From Candidatus Merdivicinus excrementipullorum (lineage in GTDB: Bacteria; Bacillota; Clostridia; Oscillospirales; Ruminococcaceae): a stretch of DNA of 60,725 nt. The stretch's first letter is position 1, and every line of letters begins with the position of its first letter. The position numbers and the translations under genes are program-made. The notes under the pieces were generated by a model. That model was not told the DNA's origin. It saw only the letters and a program-made list of their open reading frames with translations, and searched no databases. Shown here piece after piece: positions 9,085-18,486 of the stretch. Where the stretch lies: positions 1 to 60,725 of the forward strand of contig DVJP01000068.1 in NCBI GenBank assembly GCA_018716725.1. Reading direction: 5' to 3'.

Positions 9085-9171
9085 GCCGCTGTGGTGGAAT
9101 CGGCAGACACAAGGGACTTAAAATCCCTCGAAGTAACATTCGTACCGGTTCAAGTCCGGTCAGCGGCACCA
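9085..9171 (+). tRNA. tRNA-Leu (anticodon UAA)
   Basis: An 87-nt class II tRNA with encoded CCA. The acceptor stem GCCGCTG pairs with CAGCGGC (9161-9167), with discriminator A9168. The anticodon arm GGGAC-TTAAAAT-CCC gives anticodon TAA. There is a long variable arm and a T arm CCGGTTCAAGTCCGG. The long variable arm and the anticodon agree on leucine. Confidence 0.97.
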
Positions 9172-9205
9172 ATCCGAGTGTTCATAAGAATACTCGGATT
9201 TTTTC
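9171..9205 (+). terminator. Terminator directly after tRNA-Leu
   Basis: AATCCGAGT (9171-9179) pairs with ACTCGGATT (9192-9200), followed by six T. The stem starts on the last base of the CCA end. The loop side also contains one half of a 10-bp inverted repeat with 9221-9230. Confidence 0.8.
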
Positions 9206-9245
9206 TTTGTCAATGTGTCGTTATGAACACCCGTACCAGAATCTT

Positions 9246-9276
9246 CCTCAAGGCTCTAATGGCCTTGAGGATTTTT
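9246..9276 (+). terminator. Second terminator downstream of tRNA-Leu
   Basis: CCTCAAGGC (9246-9254) and GCCTTGAGG (9262-9270) form a perfect 9-bp stem followed by ATTTTTC. It acts as a backup 45 bp beyond the first. Confidence 0.75.
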
Positions 9277-9357
9277 CTTTTGCTGCGGACAAAAGTAAAA
9301 AAAAAGTGAATAATCTGAATAAATTGTAAACGCTTCCGCCAATATCCCATGTAAATG

Positions 9358-9366
9358 TGCTATAAT
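9358..9366 (+). promoter_or_regulatory. Extended -10 promoter candidate for yicC
   Basis: TGCTATAAT is a perfect extended -10 element about 58 bp before the yicC start. No good -35 box is seen 17 bp upstream. Confidence 0.5.
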
Positions 9367-9424
9367 AGCGAAAGTAGGAAATTCAGCCATCTGATGATAA
9401 CAGGTGGAAAGGAATGAGGATAAT

Positions 9425-10303
9425 ATGCTGAAAAGTATGACGGGATATGGGCGCGGACAAGGGGCGGGGGCCGGATTTGACCTCCAAGTGGAGATTAAAT
9501 CCGTCAACCACCGCTACTTCGAACTGATTTCCAAAATCCCAAAGCAGTTTTCTTTTTTAGAGGATCAGCTGAAAAGGCAGGTTCAGGCTGTTGTCAGCCG
9601 CGGGAAGGTGGAGGTGACGGTAACAGCTCAGATGGACGCTTCGCGGAATGTGGAAGTGTCTGTCAACCGCGAAGCTGCGGAAATTTACCTTTCTGCGCTG
9701 CGGGCGGCAGGGGAGGAACTGGGCTTAGAAAATGACCTAAAGCTCTCCAACCTTTTGCAGCTTCCGGAGATTTTTTCGGTGCGCAAGGTGGAAATGGACG
9801 AGGAAGAAGCCGCCCGGGCTGTGACAGAAGCGGCGGAGGCGGCCATAGCCGCCCACACAGAAATGCGGCTGGCGGAGGGCGGCAGGCTGGCCCAGGATGT
9901 TAAGACCAAGCTGGACCGCGTGGAAGAACTGGTGGCCCAGGTAGAGCGGCGGGTGCCGGAATTGCAGAAGGCCTATTACGACCGGCTTTATCAAAAGCTC
10001 ACAGAGGTTTTGCAGGACCAGACGGTGGAAGAATCCCGGCTGGTGACGGAAGCGGCCGTTTTTGCGGATAAAGTGGCAGTGGATGAGGAAACTGTCCGGC
10101 TTCGCAGCCACTTGCACCAGTTCCGCACTTTCTTGGAAAGCGACGGGCCTGTGGGCAAAAAAATGGATTTCCTGGTGCAGGAAATGAACCGGGAGACCAA
10201 TACCATCGGCTCTAAGGCCCAGGATGTGCAGATCGCCCGGATTGTGGTGGAACTGAAATCGGAAATCGAAAAGATCCGGGAACAGATCCAGAATATTGAA
10301 TAG
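9425..10303 (+). CDS. yicC: YicC/YloC-family endoribonuclease
   Basis: The 292-residue protein opens with the family signature MLKSMTGYGRG and EIKSVNHRYFE. It has a long helical middle and ends in the conserved block KMDFLVQEMNRETNTIGSKAQD and VVELKSEIEKIREQIQNIE. YicC proteins are recently recognised endoribonucleases. ATG 9425 is preferred because every relative starts at this motif; an upstream GTG at 9404 would add seven unlike residues. It heads the run yicC-remA-gmk-rpoZ. Confidence 0.93.
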   Translation: MLKSMTGYGRGQGAGAGFDLQVEIKSVNHRYFELISKIPKQFSFLEDQLKRQVQAVVSRGKVEVTVTAQMDASRNVEVSVNREAAEIYLSALRAAGEELGLENDLKLSNLLQLPEIFSVRKVEMDEEEAARAVTEAAEAAIAAHTEMRLAEGGRLAQDVKTKLDRVEELVAQVERRVPELQKAYYDRLYQKLTEVLQDQTVEESRLVTEAAVFADKVAVDEETVRLRSHLHQFRTFLESDGPVGKKMDFLVQEMNRETNTIGSKAQDVQIARIVVELKSEIEKIREQIQNIE

Positions 10304-10315
10304 GAGGCGCTTTGT

Positions 10316-10585
10316 ATGAAACTGATTAACATCGGATTCGGCAACATGGTTTCCGCCGGCAGGATTATTACCATCGTTAGCCCGGAATCGGCCCCCATCA
10401 AGCGGATTATCCAGGACGCCCGGGAAAGCGGTTCCCTGATTGACGCTACTTACGGCCGCCGCACCAGGGCGGTTATCGTCATGGACAGCGGCCATGTAAT
10501 CCTGTCGGCTATCCAGCCGGAAACAGTGGCAAACCGTTTTGTTCAGAATGATGAAATCGAGGAGGACCCGGAAGAAGATGAGTAA
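10316..10585 (+). CDS. remA: RemA-like DNA-binding protein (DUF370)
   Basis: The 89-residue protein starts [21 protein letters not shown] and includes [13 protein letters not shown] and [30 protein letters not shown], the DUF370 core. In Bacillus, RemA activates biofilm matrix genes; its role in clostridia is less clear. The last 8 nt overlap the start of gmk, so the two are translationally coupled. Confidence 0.95.
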   Translation: MKLINIGFGNMVSAGRIITIVSPESAPIKRIIQDARESGSLIDATYGRRTRAVIVMDSGHVILSAIQPETVANRFVQNDEIEEDPEEDE

Positions 10586-11183
10586 AGGGGTATTGATGGT
10601 GTTTTCCGGACCGTCCGGCTGCGGCAAGGGGACGGTTTTGAAGGAGTTTTTTGCCCAGGGGGGGCAGGCGTTCCTGTCTGTTTCCGCCACCACCCGTTCC
10701 CCGCGGCCCGGCGAAGAGGACGGCGTCCATTACTATTTCCTGTCCAAGGAGGATTTTGAAAGCAAAATCGCCCAGGACGAAATACTGGAACACGCCTGCT
10801 ACTGCGGGAATTATTACGGCACGCCCAGAGGGCCGGTTTACGAACGGCTGGAACGGGGCGAAAACGTGATTTTGGAAATTGAGGTCCAGGGGGCGCTGCA
10901 AATCCGGGAAAAATGCCCGGAGGCGGTGCTGGTGTTTATCCTGCCGCCCAGCCTCGGGGAGCTGAAACGCCGTCTGGTTGACCGAAACACGGAGGATATG
11001 GAAACCGTGGAACGGCGGCTGAACGCGGCGGCGGACGAGATCCGCATGGCGTATCAGTATGATTATGTGGTGGTCAACGACGCCCTGGACGATGCCGTCC
11101 AGGAGTTGAAAACTATATTTGCCGCAGAAAAGCTGAAAACAGCAAACCGTAAAAAATTGATTGATGAGGTGTTGGAATTATGA
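10578..11183 (+). CDS. gmk: Guanylate kinase
   Basis: The enzyme phosphorylates GMP to GDP. Its 201 residues include the P-loop GPSGCGKGT near residue 11, the GMP-binding [17 protein letters not shown] and the YGTPRGPV block. ATG 10578 overlaps remA by 8 nt; the longer reading frame upstream lies inside remA and is rejected. The stop overlaps the rpoZ start (ATGA). Confidence 0.97.
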   Translation: MSKGVLMVFSGPSGCGKGTVLKEFFAQGGQAFLSVSATTRSPRPGEEDGVHYYFLSKEDFESKIAQDEILEHACYCGNYYGTPRGPVYERLERGENVILEIEVQGALQIREKCPEAVLVFILPPSLGELKRRLVDRNTEDMETVERRLNAAADEIRMAYQYDYVVVNDALDDAVQELKTIFAAEKLKTANRKKLIDEVLEL

Positions 11184-11443
11184 TGCACAGACCTTCCGTA
11201 CCGGAATTGTTAAAACCCGGCCAGAGCTACTACTCCTTGGTGGTGGCTGTCGCCAAACGCGCTCGCGAAATCGCCCAAAAGGCTGATGAAAGCGGAGAGA
11301 TCCTGACGGAAAAGCCCGTTAAATTGGCTGTAGATGACTTTGTGAAAAACCGCTATAAAATGGTGGAAAGCAGCGAAATCGGCGTCATCCGTGACCGCCG
11401 CGTCACCTATATCCCCACCACCTCTTTGGAGGACGACGAGTAA
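11180..11443 (+). CDS. rpoZ: RNA polymerase omega subunit
   Basis: This 87-residue protein includes RPSVPELLKPGQSYYSLVVAVAKRAREIA and a conserved VKLAVDDFVKNRYKM, matching the omega fold. It starts on the gmk stop codon. In most Firmicutes coaBC follows; here priA follows directly after 12 bp. Confidence 0.93.
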   Translation: MMHRPSVPELLKPGQSYYSLVVAVAKRAREIAQKADESGEILTEKPVKLAVDDFVKNRYKMVESSEIGVIRDRRVTYIPTTSLEDDE

Positions 11444-11455
11444 TCACGATGATCC

Positions 11456-13915
11456 ATGGAAGGGGGCGGGGATTTGGAGCAAACCGCGCAGATTGCGGTG
11501 GAAGGGACAGCCTTCCATTTTGACCGCCTGTTCGACTACCGTGTCCCGCCGGAATTTGTGGGGAAAGTGACGCCCGGCGTTCGGGTCTTAGTGCCTTTTG
11601 GCCGGGGAAACCGGAAAATCCAGGGATTGGTTTTCCAGGTGTCGCCGGCAGCCCAGACAGATTTGAAGCCGGTTCTGGGCGTTCTGGATGAAGAACCGGT
11701 GATTGACAGGGAGGGTTTCCGCATCATTGAGTTTTTAGCGGAAACCACCTTTTGCAGCTATTACGACGCCATGAAATGCCTTCTTCCCGCCGGACTGGAC
11801 GGCGTGCTTCAGGAGGAATTCCGCTTAAAGCGCGCTCCGGACGCAGAAGAGGAGAGCCGGCTTTCCAAGGAAGAACAGGAGGTTTTAGCCGCTGTTTCCG
11901 AGGCGGAATCCCAAAAGGAGGTAAACCGCTATTTTTCCGAAGGGGACACAGTTTCCCGGAAAAAAGCGGCCCGCCGCCTGACAGAAATGGGGATTTTTTG
12001 CTGTTCGAACCAGGTAAAAGCCAAAAGCCGGGCCAAAACGGTGCGGATGGTGGCTCTAGCGGAAGAAAGACCCCAAATCTCCTTGACAGCTAAGCAGAAG
12101 GAAGTGGTCCGGGTTTTGGAAGCCGCAGGGCCCCTGGGGGAAAAGGACGCCGCTTATCGGGCGGGCGTCCGGGAAGGGGTTTTGAAAACCCTGGCCCAAA
12201 AAGGCGTGGTGGAATATTTTGACCAGGAGGTCTACCGGACCCCCCGGGTCATGGACAGCGCAGGCTTTTCTTTGGAGGAGCTTCGCCTTTCCCCGGAACA
12301 GCAGGAGGTTTTTGAAGGAATCCGTACGTTGTACCGGCAGGAAGAAGCCAACGCCGCCCTGCTGTTTGGCGTTACCGGTTCCGGGAAAACCCAGGTTTTT
12401 GTCAAACTCATTGAAGAATGCCTGGCAGACGGAAAGGAAGCCCTGCTTCTGGTGCCGGAAATTTCCCTGACGCCCCAGCTTCTGGCAAAATTCCAGCGGC
12501 TTTTCGGGGAAAAAATCGCGGTTTTGCATTCCGGCCTGTCCATGGGGGAGCGTTTGGACGCCTACCGGCGGCTCAAAGAAGGCAAGGCTTCCATTGCCAT
12601 TGGGACGAGAAGCGCGGTTTTTGCGCCTTTTCATCGCCTGGGACTGATTATCATGGACGAAGAAGGGGAACACTCTTATAAATCAGAGTCTACGCCCCGG
12701 TATCACGCCCGGGACATTGCGAAACTGCGCTGTGTCTATCACAAGGCAACCCTGCTGCTGGCTTCGGCGACCCCCAGTGTGGAGAGCTATTACGCCGCCC
12801 AAAAGGGCCGGTACCACTTCTTTTCACTGAAGGAACGCTACGGCCCGGCCCTTCTGCCGGACGTCCATATTGTGGATATGCGGGAGGAGGAGCAAAACGG
12901 CAACTATTCTCCCTTAAGCGACAGCCTGGCGGAACGGCTTCTGCAAAACTGGCAGAGGAAAGAGCAGTCCATCCTGCTGATTAACCGGCGGGGATTTGCG
13001 GCATTTGCCCTCTGTATGGACTGCGGGGAGCCGGTGCGCTGCCCCAATTGCAGCATTACCCTGACTTACCACAAGGCAAACGGCTATCTCATGTGTCATT
13101 ACTGCGGCTTTACCGCCCCCGCCAGCACGTCCTGCCCGGAATGCGGCGGCCGGAACCTGAATATGGTGGGAACCGGGACCCAGAAGGTGGAGGATATCCT
13201 TGCAAGGTCCATCCCGGACGCCCGGATTCTCCGGATGGACGCGGACGCCGTCACTTCCCGGTATGCATATGAGGAAAAATTCTCCCAGTTTGAAGCAGGG
13301 GAGTACGACATCCTCATCGGCACCCAGATGGTGGCCAAAGGGCTGAATTTCCCCAATGTGACCCTGGTAGGCGTTTTAAACAGCGACCAGTCCCTTTACG
13401 CTAACGATTTTCGCTGCGGGGAAAAGACGTTTTCCCTGATAACCCAGGTGGTGGGACGCAGCGGCCGGGGCAATAAACCGGGGGAAGCTTATATCCAGAC
13501 GGTTTCCCCGGAGAACAGCGTTATCCAGAATGCGGCCCGGCAGGACTATGAATCCTTTTACCGGGAGGAAATCCTTATGCGGAAAATGAGCCTCCACCCG
13601 CCTTTCTGCGATTTGGCCGTTGTGGGCTTTGCAGGCGTTTCTGAGGAGAATACCAAAAAAGCCGCCCAGAATTTCCACCGGATTCTGCAAAATGAAATGA
13701 AAAACCTTCCGGAAAAGCTGCCGCTGATCCTGCTGGGCGTGTCCCAGGCGGGGATCTACCGGGTAAACGGGCGGTTCCGCTACCGGATTGTGATGAAGTG
13801 TAAAAATAACAAAAAATTCCGCGCGTTTCTGCGGCGGGCTTTTATAGAAGCATCCAATCAAAAACTATTCAGCCGCGTATCCGTCTTTGTGGATATCAAC
13901 GGCGAGATCCTATAA
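11456..13915 (+). CDS. priA: Primosomal replication-restart helicase PriA
   Basis: The 819-residue 3'-5' DNA helicase reloads the replisome at stalled forks. It has an N-terminal DNA-binding domain (about 1-105), Walker A GVTGSGKTQVF near 305, Walker B IIMDEEGEHSYK near 400, and paired cysteines of the zinc site (CMDCG, CPNC, CHYCG, CPECGG) at about 520-565. Motifs GTQMVAKGLNFPNV and QVVGRSGRG follow. The start is uncertain: ATG 11456 has a weak ribosome-binding site, while TTG 11474 has AAGGGGGCGGGG just upstream and would shorten the protein by six residues. Confidence 0.96.
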   Translation: MEGGGDLEQTAQIAVEGTAFHFDRLFDYRVPPEFVGKVTPGVRVLVPFGRGNRKIQGLVFQVSPAAQTDLKPVLGVLDEEPVIDREGFRIIEFLAETTFCSYYDAMKCLLPAGLDGVLQEEFRLKRAPDAEEESRLSKEEQEVLAAVSEAESQKEVNRYFSEGDTVSRKKAARRLTEMGIFCCSNQVKAKSRAKTVRMVALAEERPQISLTAKQKEVVRVLEAAGPLGEKDAAYRAGVREGVLKTLAQKGVVEYFDQEVYRTPRVMDSAGFSLEELRLSPEQQEVFEGIRTLYRQEEANAALLFGVTGSGKTQVFVKLIEECLADGKEALLLVPEISLTPQLLAKFQRLFGEKIAVLHSGLSMGERLDAYRRLKEGKASIAIGTRSAVFAPFHRLGLIIMDEEGEHSYKSESTPRYHARDIAKLRCVYHKATLLLASATPSVESYYAAQKGRYHFFSLKERYGPALLPDVHIVDMREEEQNGNYSPLSDSLAERLLQNWQRKEQSILLINRRGFAAFALCMDCGEPVRCPNCSITLTYHKANGYLMCHYCGFTAPASTSCPECGGRNLNMVGTGTQKVEDILARSIPDARILRMDADAVTSRYAYEEKFSQFEAGEYDILIGTQMVAKGLNFPNVTLVGVLNSDQSLYANDFRCGEKTFSLITQVVGRSGRGNKPGEAYIQTVSPENSVIQNAARQDYESFYREEILMRKMSLHPPFCDLAVVGFAGVSEENTKKAAQNFHRILQNEMKNLPEKLPLILLGVSQAGIYRVNGRFRYRIVMKCKNNKKFRAFLRRAFIEASNQKLFSRVSVFVDINGEIL

Positions 13916-13928
13916 GGGGGAAGTTCCA

Positions 13929-14423
13929 ATGGCATTGCGTAAAATTGTAACAGGACAGGACCCGGTTCTCCGGAAGACCTCCCGGTCCGTGGAAGTATAT
14001 GACGGGAAGCTGGCAACCTTGCTGGAGGATATGGCGGAAACCATGTATAAAAACGAGGGAGTCGGCCTGGCGGCTGTCCAAGTGGGCGTTTTGAAACGGG
14101 TTGTCACCATCGACGTGGGCGAAGGGCTCATTGAACTGGTAAATCCTGTGATTGTTGAGGCAAAGGGGAGCCAGGAGGATTCCGAAGGCTGTCTTTCCTT
14201 CCCCAATGAATTCGGCATTGTGGAACGCCCCAATGAAGTGAAGGTCAAGGCTTTTGACCGCAATGGGAACCCCGTAGAGTACACCGGCGCCGGCCTGCTG
14301 GCTCGGGCTTTCTGCCATGAGCTGGACCATTTGGACGGGATTGTTTTTAAGGACAAGGTGAAAGAAATGCTGGAGCCGGAACCGCCGAAAAAACGGTTAT
14401 TTGTGCGAGCGAAACGGAAATAA
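13929..14423 (+). CDS. def: Peptide deformylase
   Basis: It removes the formyl group from new proteins. The three metal-site motifs are present: GVGLAAVQVG near residue 42, EGCLSFP near 90 and HELDHLDG near 130, with Cys and two His as ligands. In motif 1, V replaces the more usual P in GLAAPQVG. It has 164 residues from ATG 13929, preceded by AAGGGGGAA; extra upstream codons overlap priA. It is paired with fmt, as usual. Confidence 0.95.
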   Translation: MALRKIVTGQDPVLRKTSRSVEVYDGKLATLLEDMAETMYKNEGVGLAAVQVGVLKRVVTIDVGEGLIELVNPVIVEAKGSQEDSEGCLSFPNEFGIVERPNEVKVKAFDRNGNPVEYTGAGLLARAFCHELDHLDGIVFKDKVKEMLEPEPPKKRLFVRAKRK

Positions 14424-14435
14424 GGAGGGGGACGC

Positions 14436-15353
14436 ATGAATATTGTGTTTATGGGGACGCCGGATTTTTCCGTTCCCTGCTTGCAGGCCCTGCTGGATGC
14501 GGGATATCCGGTAACCGGCGTATTTACCCAGCCGGATAAGCCCAAAGGCAGGGGTTACCAGCTGGCTCCTCCTCCTGTAAAGGAGTTTGCCTTAACGCAA
14601 AATCTCCCGGTTTTTCAGCCGAAAACCATGCGGGACGCCGAGACTTTGGAACAGCTGAAAGGCTGCAATCCGGATTTGATTGTGGTTGTGGCATATGGAA
14701 AGCTGCTGCCCAAAGAAGTTTTGGATCTTCCAAGACTCGGGTGCATTAACGTGCACGCTTCTTTGCTTCCCAAATACAGGGGGGCAGGCCCGGTGCAATG
14801 GTCCATTATCAACGGCGAGGAAGAAACCGGCGTCACCACCATGTATATGGCGGAGGCTCTGGACACCGGCGATATGCTGGAATCCGCTTCCCTCAAGATT
14901 GGAGAGAATGAAACGGCGGATGAACTCATGGAGCGCCTGTCTCACCTGGGGGCGGAGCTGCTGATTTCCACGGTAAAAAAAGCGGAAGAGGGCACGCTGA
15001 AGCCTGTTCCTCAGGATGAGGCCCTTTCCACTTATGTTTCCATGCTGGACAAGGAAATGGCTCGGCTGGATTTCAATAAACCTGCCAGGGAAGTGCACAA
15101 TTTAATCCGCGGTTTGTCCTCCTGGCCCTGCGCTTATACCTTTTACCAGGGGAAACGCCTGAAAGTTTACCGCAGCAAGCTGTCCCCAATGTCCGGCCAG
15201 CCCGGCGAACTTTTGGACGCCAAACGATTTATTGTGGCCTGCCGGGACGGCGCGGTGGAATTTGAAACCGTCCAGTATGAGGGCGGGAAACGAATGCCCG
15301 GCGCGGACTTCCTGCGGGGCAAAAAGCCCGGAGATCATGAAATTTTAGGCTAA
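14436..15353 (+). CDS. fmt: Methionyl-tRNA formyltransferase
   Basis: The 305-residue enzyme formylates initiator Met-tRNA using 10-formyl-THF. Visible motifs are MNIVFMGTPDFSVPCL, the folate-site INVHASLLPKYRGAGPVQW with catalytic Asn/His, and MAEALDTGDML. A C-terminal OB-like domain begins near residue 210. It lies 12 bp after def, the enzyme that removes the same formyl group. Confidence 0.96.
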   Translation: MNIVFMGTPDFSVPCLQALLDAGYPVTGVFTQPDKPKGRGYQLAPPPVKEFALTQNLPVFQPKTMRDAETLEQLKGCNPDLIVVVAYGKLLPKEVLDLPRLGCINVHASLLPKYRGAGPVQWSIINGEEETGVTTMYMAEALDTGDMLESASLKIGENETADELMERLSHLGAELLISTVKKAEEGTLKPVPQDEALSTYVSMLDKEMARLDFNKPAREVHNLIRGLSSWPCAYTFYQGKRLKVYRSKLSPMSGQPGELLDAKRFIVACRDGAVEFETVQYEGGKRMPGADFLRGKKPGDHEILG

Positions 15354-15374
15354 GGAAAGGGGAGAAGCTTTACA

Positions 15375-16070
15375 GTGCTTTGGGGTTTTGTGGATGTAAC
15401 ATATCTGGTATTCCTGCTGCCGGCGGCGCTGATCGCATTGTGGGCGCAGATGCGTTTGAAAAGCACCTATGCGAAATACGGGCAGATGTTTAACCGGGAA
15501 GGGCTGACCGGGGCTCAGGCCGCCCGGATGATCCTGGACCGGAACGGCTTGCAGCATATCCGGATTGAGCGCGTCTCCGGAAACCTGACGGATCATTATT
15601 CTCCAAAAGAAAATGTCATCCGCTTGTCGGACAGCACTTATGACGCCGCCACAATCGGCGCTGTAGGGGTTGCGGCCCATGAAACCGGCCACGCTATCCA
15701 GTACGATGTGGGGTATTTTCCCATCCGGCTGCGCAACGGCATTATCCCTCTTTGCCAGATCGGTTCCCAGTTGTCCTGGCCCCTTTTCCTGCTGGGCTTG
15801 ATTTTCCAGCAGGGAATATTGCTGGACATCGGCATTGTGCTGTTCTGTCTGGCTACTTTGTTTCAAATTATCACCCTGCCGGTGGAATTTAACGCCAGCC
15901 GCCGGGCCATGGAAACCCTGGAGGGGGAATCCATGCTGGCCCAGGACGAATTGAAAGGAGCGCGGAAGGTTCTGACCGCAGCGGCCATGACCTATGTGGC
16001 GGCCTTGGTAACCGCTTTGGCCCACTTGCTGCGGATGCTGGTCCTCCGCAATAGGAACGACAACCGATGA
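15375..16070 (+). CDS. Membrane zinc metallopeptidase (YugP family)
   Basis: The protein has 231 residues with a membrane segment at about 5-24, the zinc motif AAHETGHAIQY near residue 98 and two or three further membrane segments (about 115-165 and 195-215). It matches the neutral zinc metallopeptidase family PF04298; no substrate is established. The start is a GTG at 15375 with GGAG 10 nt upstream. The 3' end overlaps rsmB by 4 nt (ATGA), suggesting coupling. Confidence 0.9.
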   Translation: MLWGFVDVTYLVFLLPAALIALWAQMRLKSTYAKYGQMFNREGLTGAQAARMILDRNGLQHIRIERVSGNLTDHYSPKENVIRLSDSTYDAATIGAVGVAAHETGHAIQYDVGYFPIRLRNGIIPLCQIGSQLSWPLFLLGLIFQQGILLDIGIVLFCLATLFQIITLPVEFNASRRAMETLEGESMLAQDELKGARKVLTAAAMTYVAALVTALAHLLRMLVLRNRNDNR

Positions 16071-17383
16071 AAGCGAGAGAACTTGCCTTTACAGCCCTGT
16101 TAAAAATGGACCGGGCGGGCAGCTATTCCAACCTGACCCTGGACGCGGTTTTGGAGGGGGAAGCCCCCTGGGAGGCCGACCGGCGCCTGGCTTCCCAGCT
16201 GTTTTACGGCGTACTGGAACGGAAACTGACGTTGGATTACGCCTTGTCCCGTTATCTAAAGCAGAAGCCGGAAAAGCTGGATCCGGAAGTGCGGATTGCC
16301 ATGGAATTGGGCGCTTACCAGCTCCTGTACCTGTCCGGGATTCCACAATCGGCGGCAGTCAATGAAAGCGTCAATCTTGTCAAACGCTCCAAAAAAAGGA
16401 GCGCCGCCGGTTTTGTAAACGGCGTCCTGCGGAGCTTTCTGCGGGATGGATGCCGGATCATTTTGCCGGAAGGGGATTGGACGGCCCGTGCCAGCGTGGA
16501 AACCGGGATGCCCCCGGAAATCCTCCGGTTGTGGGAACGAGACTACTCCCGGGATATGGCTGTAAAGCTGGCGGAAAACTGCCTGGGGCGGCCGCCGCTG
16601 CATTTCCGCGTCAACCCTCTCCGGGCTTCTGTCCAGGAAGCGGCGGAGTCGCTCATGGCGGATGGGGCGGAAGCGATAGTTCACGAAACCATCCCCAACT
16701 GCCTGGAAGTGAGCCACACCGGCAGCGTTGCTGGGCTGAAGGCCTTCCAGCAAGGGCTTGCGGCGGTACAAGACAACGCCTCCCAACTCTGCGCCTTGGC
16801 AGTGGGGGCAAAGCCGGGGGAACGAGTCTTTGATTTATGCGCCGCCCCCGGATCCAAAAGCTTTGTCATGGCCCAGGAAATGAAAAACCAGGGGGAGATC
16901 CTGGCCTTTGATTTGTACGAATCCCGGGCGGGCTTGATCCGCCAGGGGGCGGAACGCCTGGGGCTGACCATTATCCAAGCCAAAAGCGGGGATGCCGCCC
17001 AATACGATTCTTCCATTGGCATGGCCGACCGGGTTTTGTGCGACGTGCCCTGTTCCGGATTGGGCATTATCCGGCGGAAGCCGGAAATCCGCTGGAAATC
17101 GGCGGAGGAAATTGCCGCTCTGCCGCCAATTCAGCGGGCAATTCTGGAGAATGCGGCCCGATATGTCAAGCCGGGCGGAATTTTGGTTTACTCCACCTGC
17201 TCCCTGCACCGGGCGGAAAATGAGGAAGTTATTCAGTGGTTCCTGGAGCGCCATCCGGAGATAGAACCGGCCCCCTTTGAAGGGACGGCCGCCAGGGTGT
17301 GCGGAAACGGGAACTGGCAGGCAACTTTAACGCCCATGGACGGGTTTGATGGCTTTTTCATTGCCCGGATGCGCCGCCGCTGA
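16067..17383 (+). CDS. rsmB: 16S rRNA m5C967 methyltransferase RsmB
   Basis: The 438-residue protein has an N-terminal NusB-like domain (about 1-130) and a SAM-dependent methyltransferase domain. The latter contains VFDLCAAPGSKSF, DVPCSGLGIIRRKPEIRW with one catalytic Cys, and VYSTCSLHRAENEEV with the second catalytic Cys. It methylates cytosine 967 of 16S rRNA (E. coli numbering). Confidence 0.95.
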   Translation: MKARELAFTALLKMDRAGSYSNLTLDAVLEGEAPWEADRRLASQLFYGVLERKLTLDYALSRYLKQKPEKLDPEVRIAMELGAYQLLYLSGIPQSAAVNESVNLVKRSKKRSAAGFVNGVLRSFLRDGCRIILPEGDWTARASVETGMPPEILRLWERDYSRDMAVKLAENCLGRPPLHFRVNPLRASVQEAAESLMADGAEAIVHETIPNCLEVSHTGSVAGLKAFQQGLAAVQDNASQLCALAVGAKPGERVFDLCAAPGSKSFVMAQEMKNQGEILAFDLYESRAGLIRQGAERLGLTIIQAKSGDAAQYDSSIGMADRVLCDVPCSGLGIIRRKPEIRWKSAEEIAALPPIQRAILENAARYVKPGGILVYSTCSLHRAENEEVIQWFLERHPEIEPAPFEGTAARVCGNGNWQATLTPMDGFDGFFIARMRRR

Positions 17384-17407
17384 TTTTTTAAAGAAAGGAT
17401 TTGTTCC

Positions 17408-18445
17408 ATGATTGATTTGAAATCCATGGTGCTGCCGGAAATGGAAGAATATTTCCGTTCCCTGAACCTGCCAAGGTTCCGCAGCAAACAGGTTTTTTCC
17501 TGGCTGCATGAAAAACGGGCGGCGTCCTTTGACGAAATGACGAACCTTCCCCTTTCTCTCCGGCAGCAGCTGGCGGAACAATGCGCCTTGACAACTCTGG
17601 TCATTGAGCGGAAGCTGGTTTCCCAGCTGGACGGGACTATAAAATACTTGTACCGTCTGCCGGACGGCAACCACATCGAAAGCGTTTTAATGCGGTATGA
17701 GCACGGAAATTCCCTGTGCATTTCCAGCCAGGTGGGGTGCAAAATGGGCTGCGCTTTCTGCGCGTCCACAAAGGCGGGGTTTGTCCGGAACCTGACCCCC
17801 TCGGAAATCTTAGAGCAGGTTTACATGGCGGGCCGGGATACCGGGGAAAAGGTCTCCAATATTGTCATGATGGGCATCGGGGAGCCCCTGGACAATTACG
17901 ACAATGTCCTGCGCTTTTTGGAGCTGGTATCCGACCCCAACGGCTTAAATCTCAGCCACCGGCATATTTCCCTGTCAACCTGCGGGGTGGTGGATAAGAT
18001 TTACGACCTGGCCCATCGGGATTTGCAGATCACCCTGTCCATTTCCCTTCACGCCACAACCGACAGCACCCGCAGCGAGATGATGCCAATTAACCGCCGG
18101 TGGGGGATCAAAGAGCTGCTGGACGCCTGCCGGTATTATACAGACAAAACCCACCGCCGGATTTCTTATGAATACGCTTTGATTGCCGGCGTCAACGACA
18201 GCCGGAAGCAGGCGGAGGAGCTGGCGGCCCTGCTAAAAGGGATGCTTTGCCACATAAACCTAATCCCGGTCAATTATGTCCGGGAGGCGGGCTATGAAAA
18301 AAGCGGAAAAGGGCAGATTTTTGCTTTTCAGAAAGTTTTAAACGATCGCGGGATGAATGCCACTGTCCGGCGGACGCTGGGGGCGGACATCAACGCGGCC
18401 TGCGGCCAGCTGCGGCGGGAAGCGGAGGAACCAGGGCGAGAATAG
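17408..18445 (+). CDS. rlmN: Dual-specificity RNA methyltransferase RlmN
   Basis: This radical-SAM enzyme makes m2A2503 in 23S rRNA and m2A37 in some tRNAs. The 345 residues contain the cluster motif CKMGCAFCAS near residue 112, MGIGEPLDNYDNV, SLHATTD and a C-terminal C in DINAACGQL that serves as the methyl-carrying cysteine. An FRSKQVFSWLHEK block near the N terminus is also typical. Confidence 0.97.
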   Translation: MIDLKSMVLPEMEEYFRSLNLPRFRSKQVFSWLHEKRAASFDEMTNLPLSLRQQLAEQCALTTLVIERKLVSQLDGTIKYLYRLPDGNHIESVLMRYEHGNSLCISSQVGCKMGCAFCASTKAGFVRNLTPSEILEQVYMAGRDTGEKVSNIVMMGIGEPLDNYDNVLRFLELVSDPNGLNLSHRHISLSTCGVVDKIYDLAHRDLQITLSISLHATTDSTRSEMMPINRRWGIKELLDACRYYTDKTHRRISYEYALIAGVNDSRKQAEELAALLKGMLCHINLIPVNYVREAGYEKSGKGQIFAFQKVLNDRGMNATVRRTLGADINAACGQLRREAEEPGRE

Positions 18446-18486
18446 GACGGCTTACCGACTCCGATAAAGAAAAGAGGATAGCTGCA

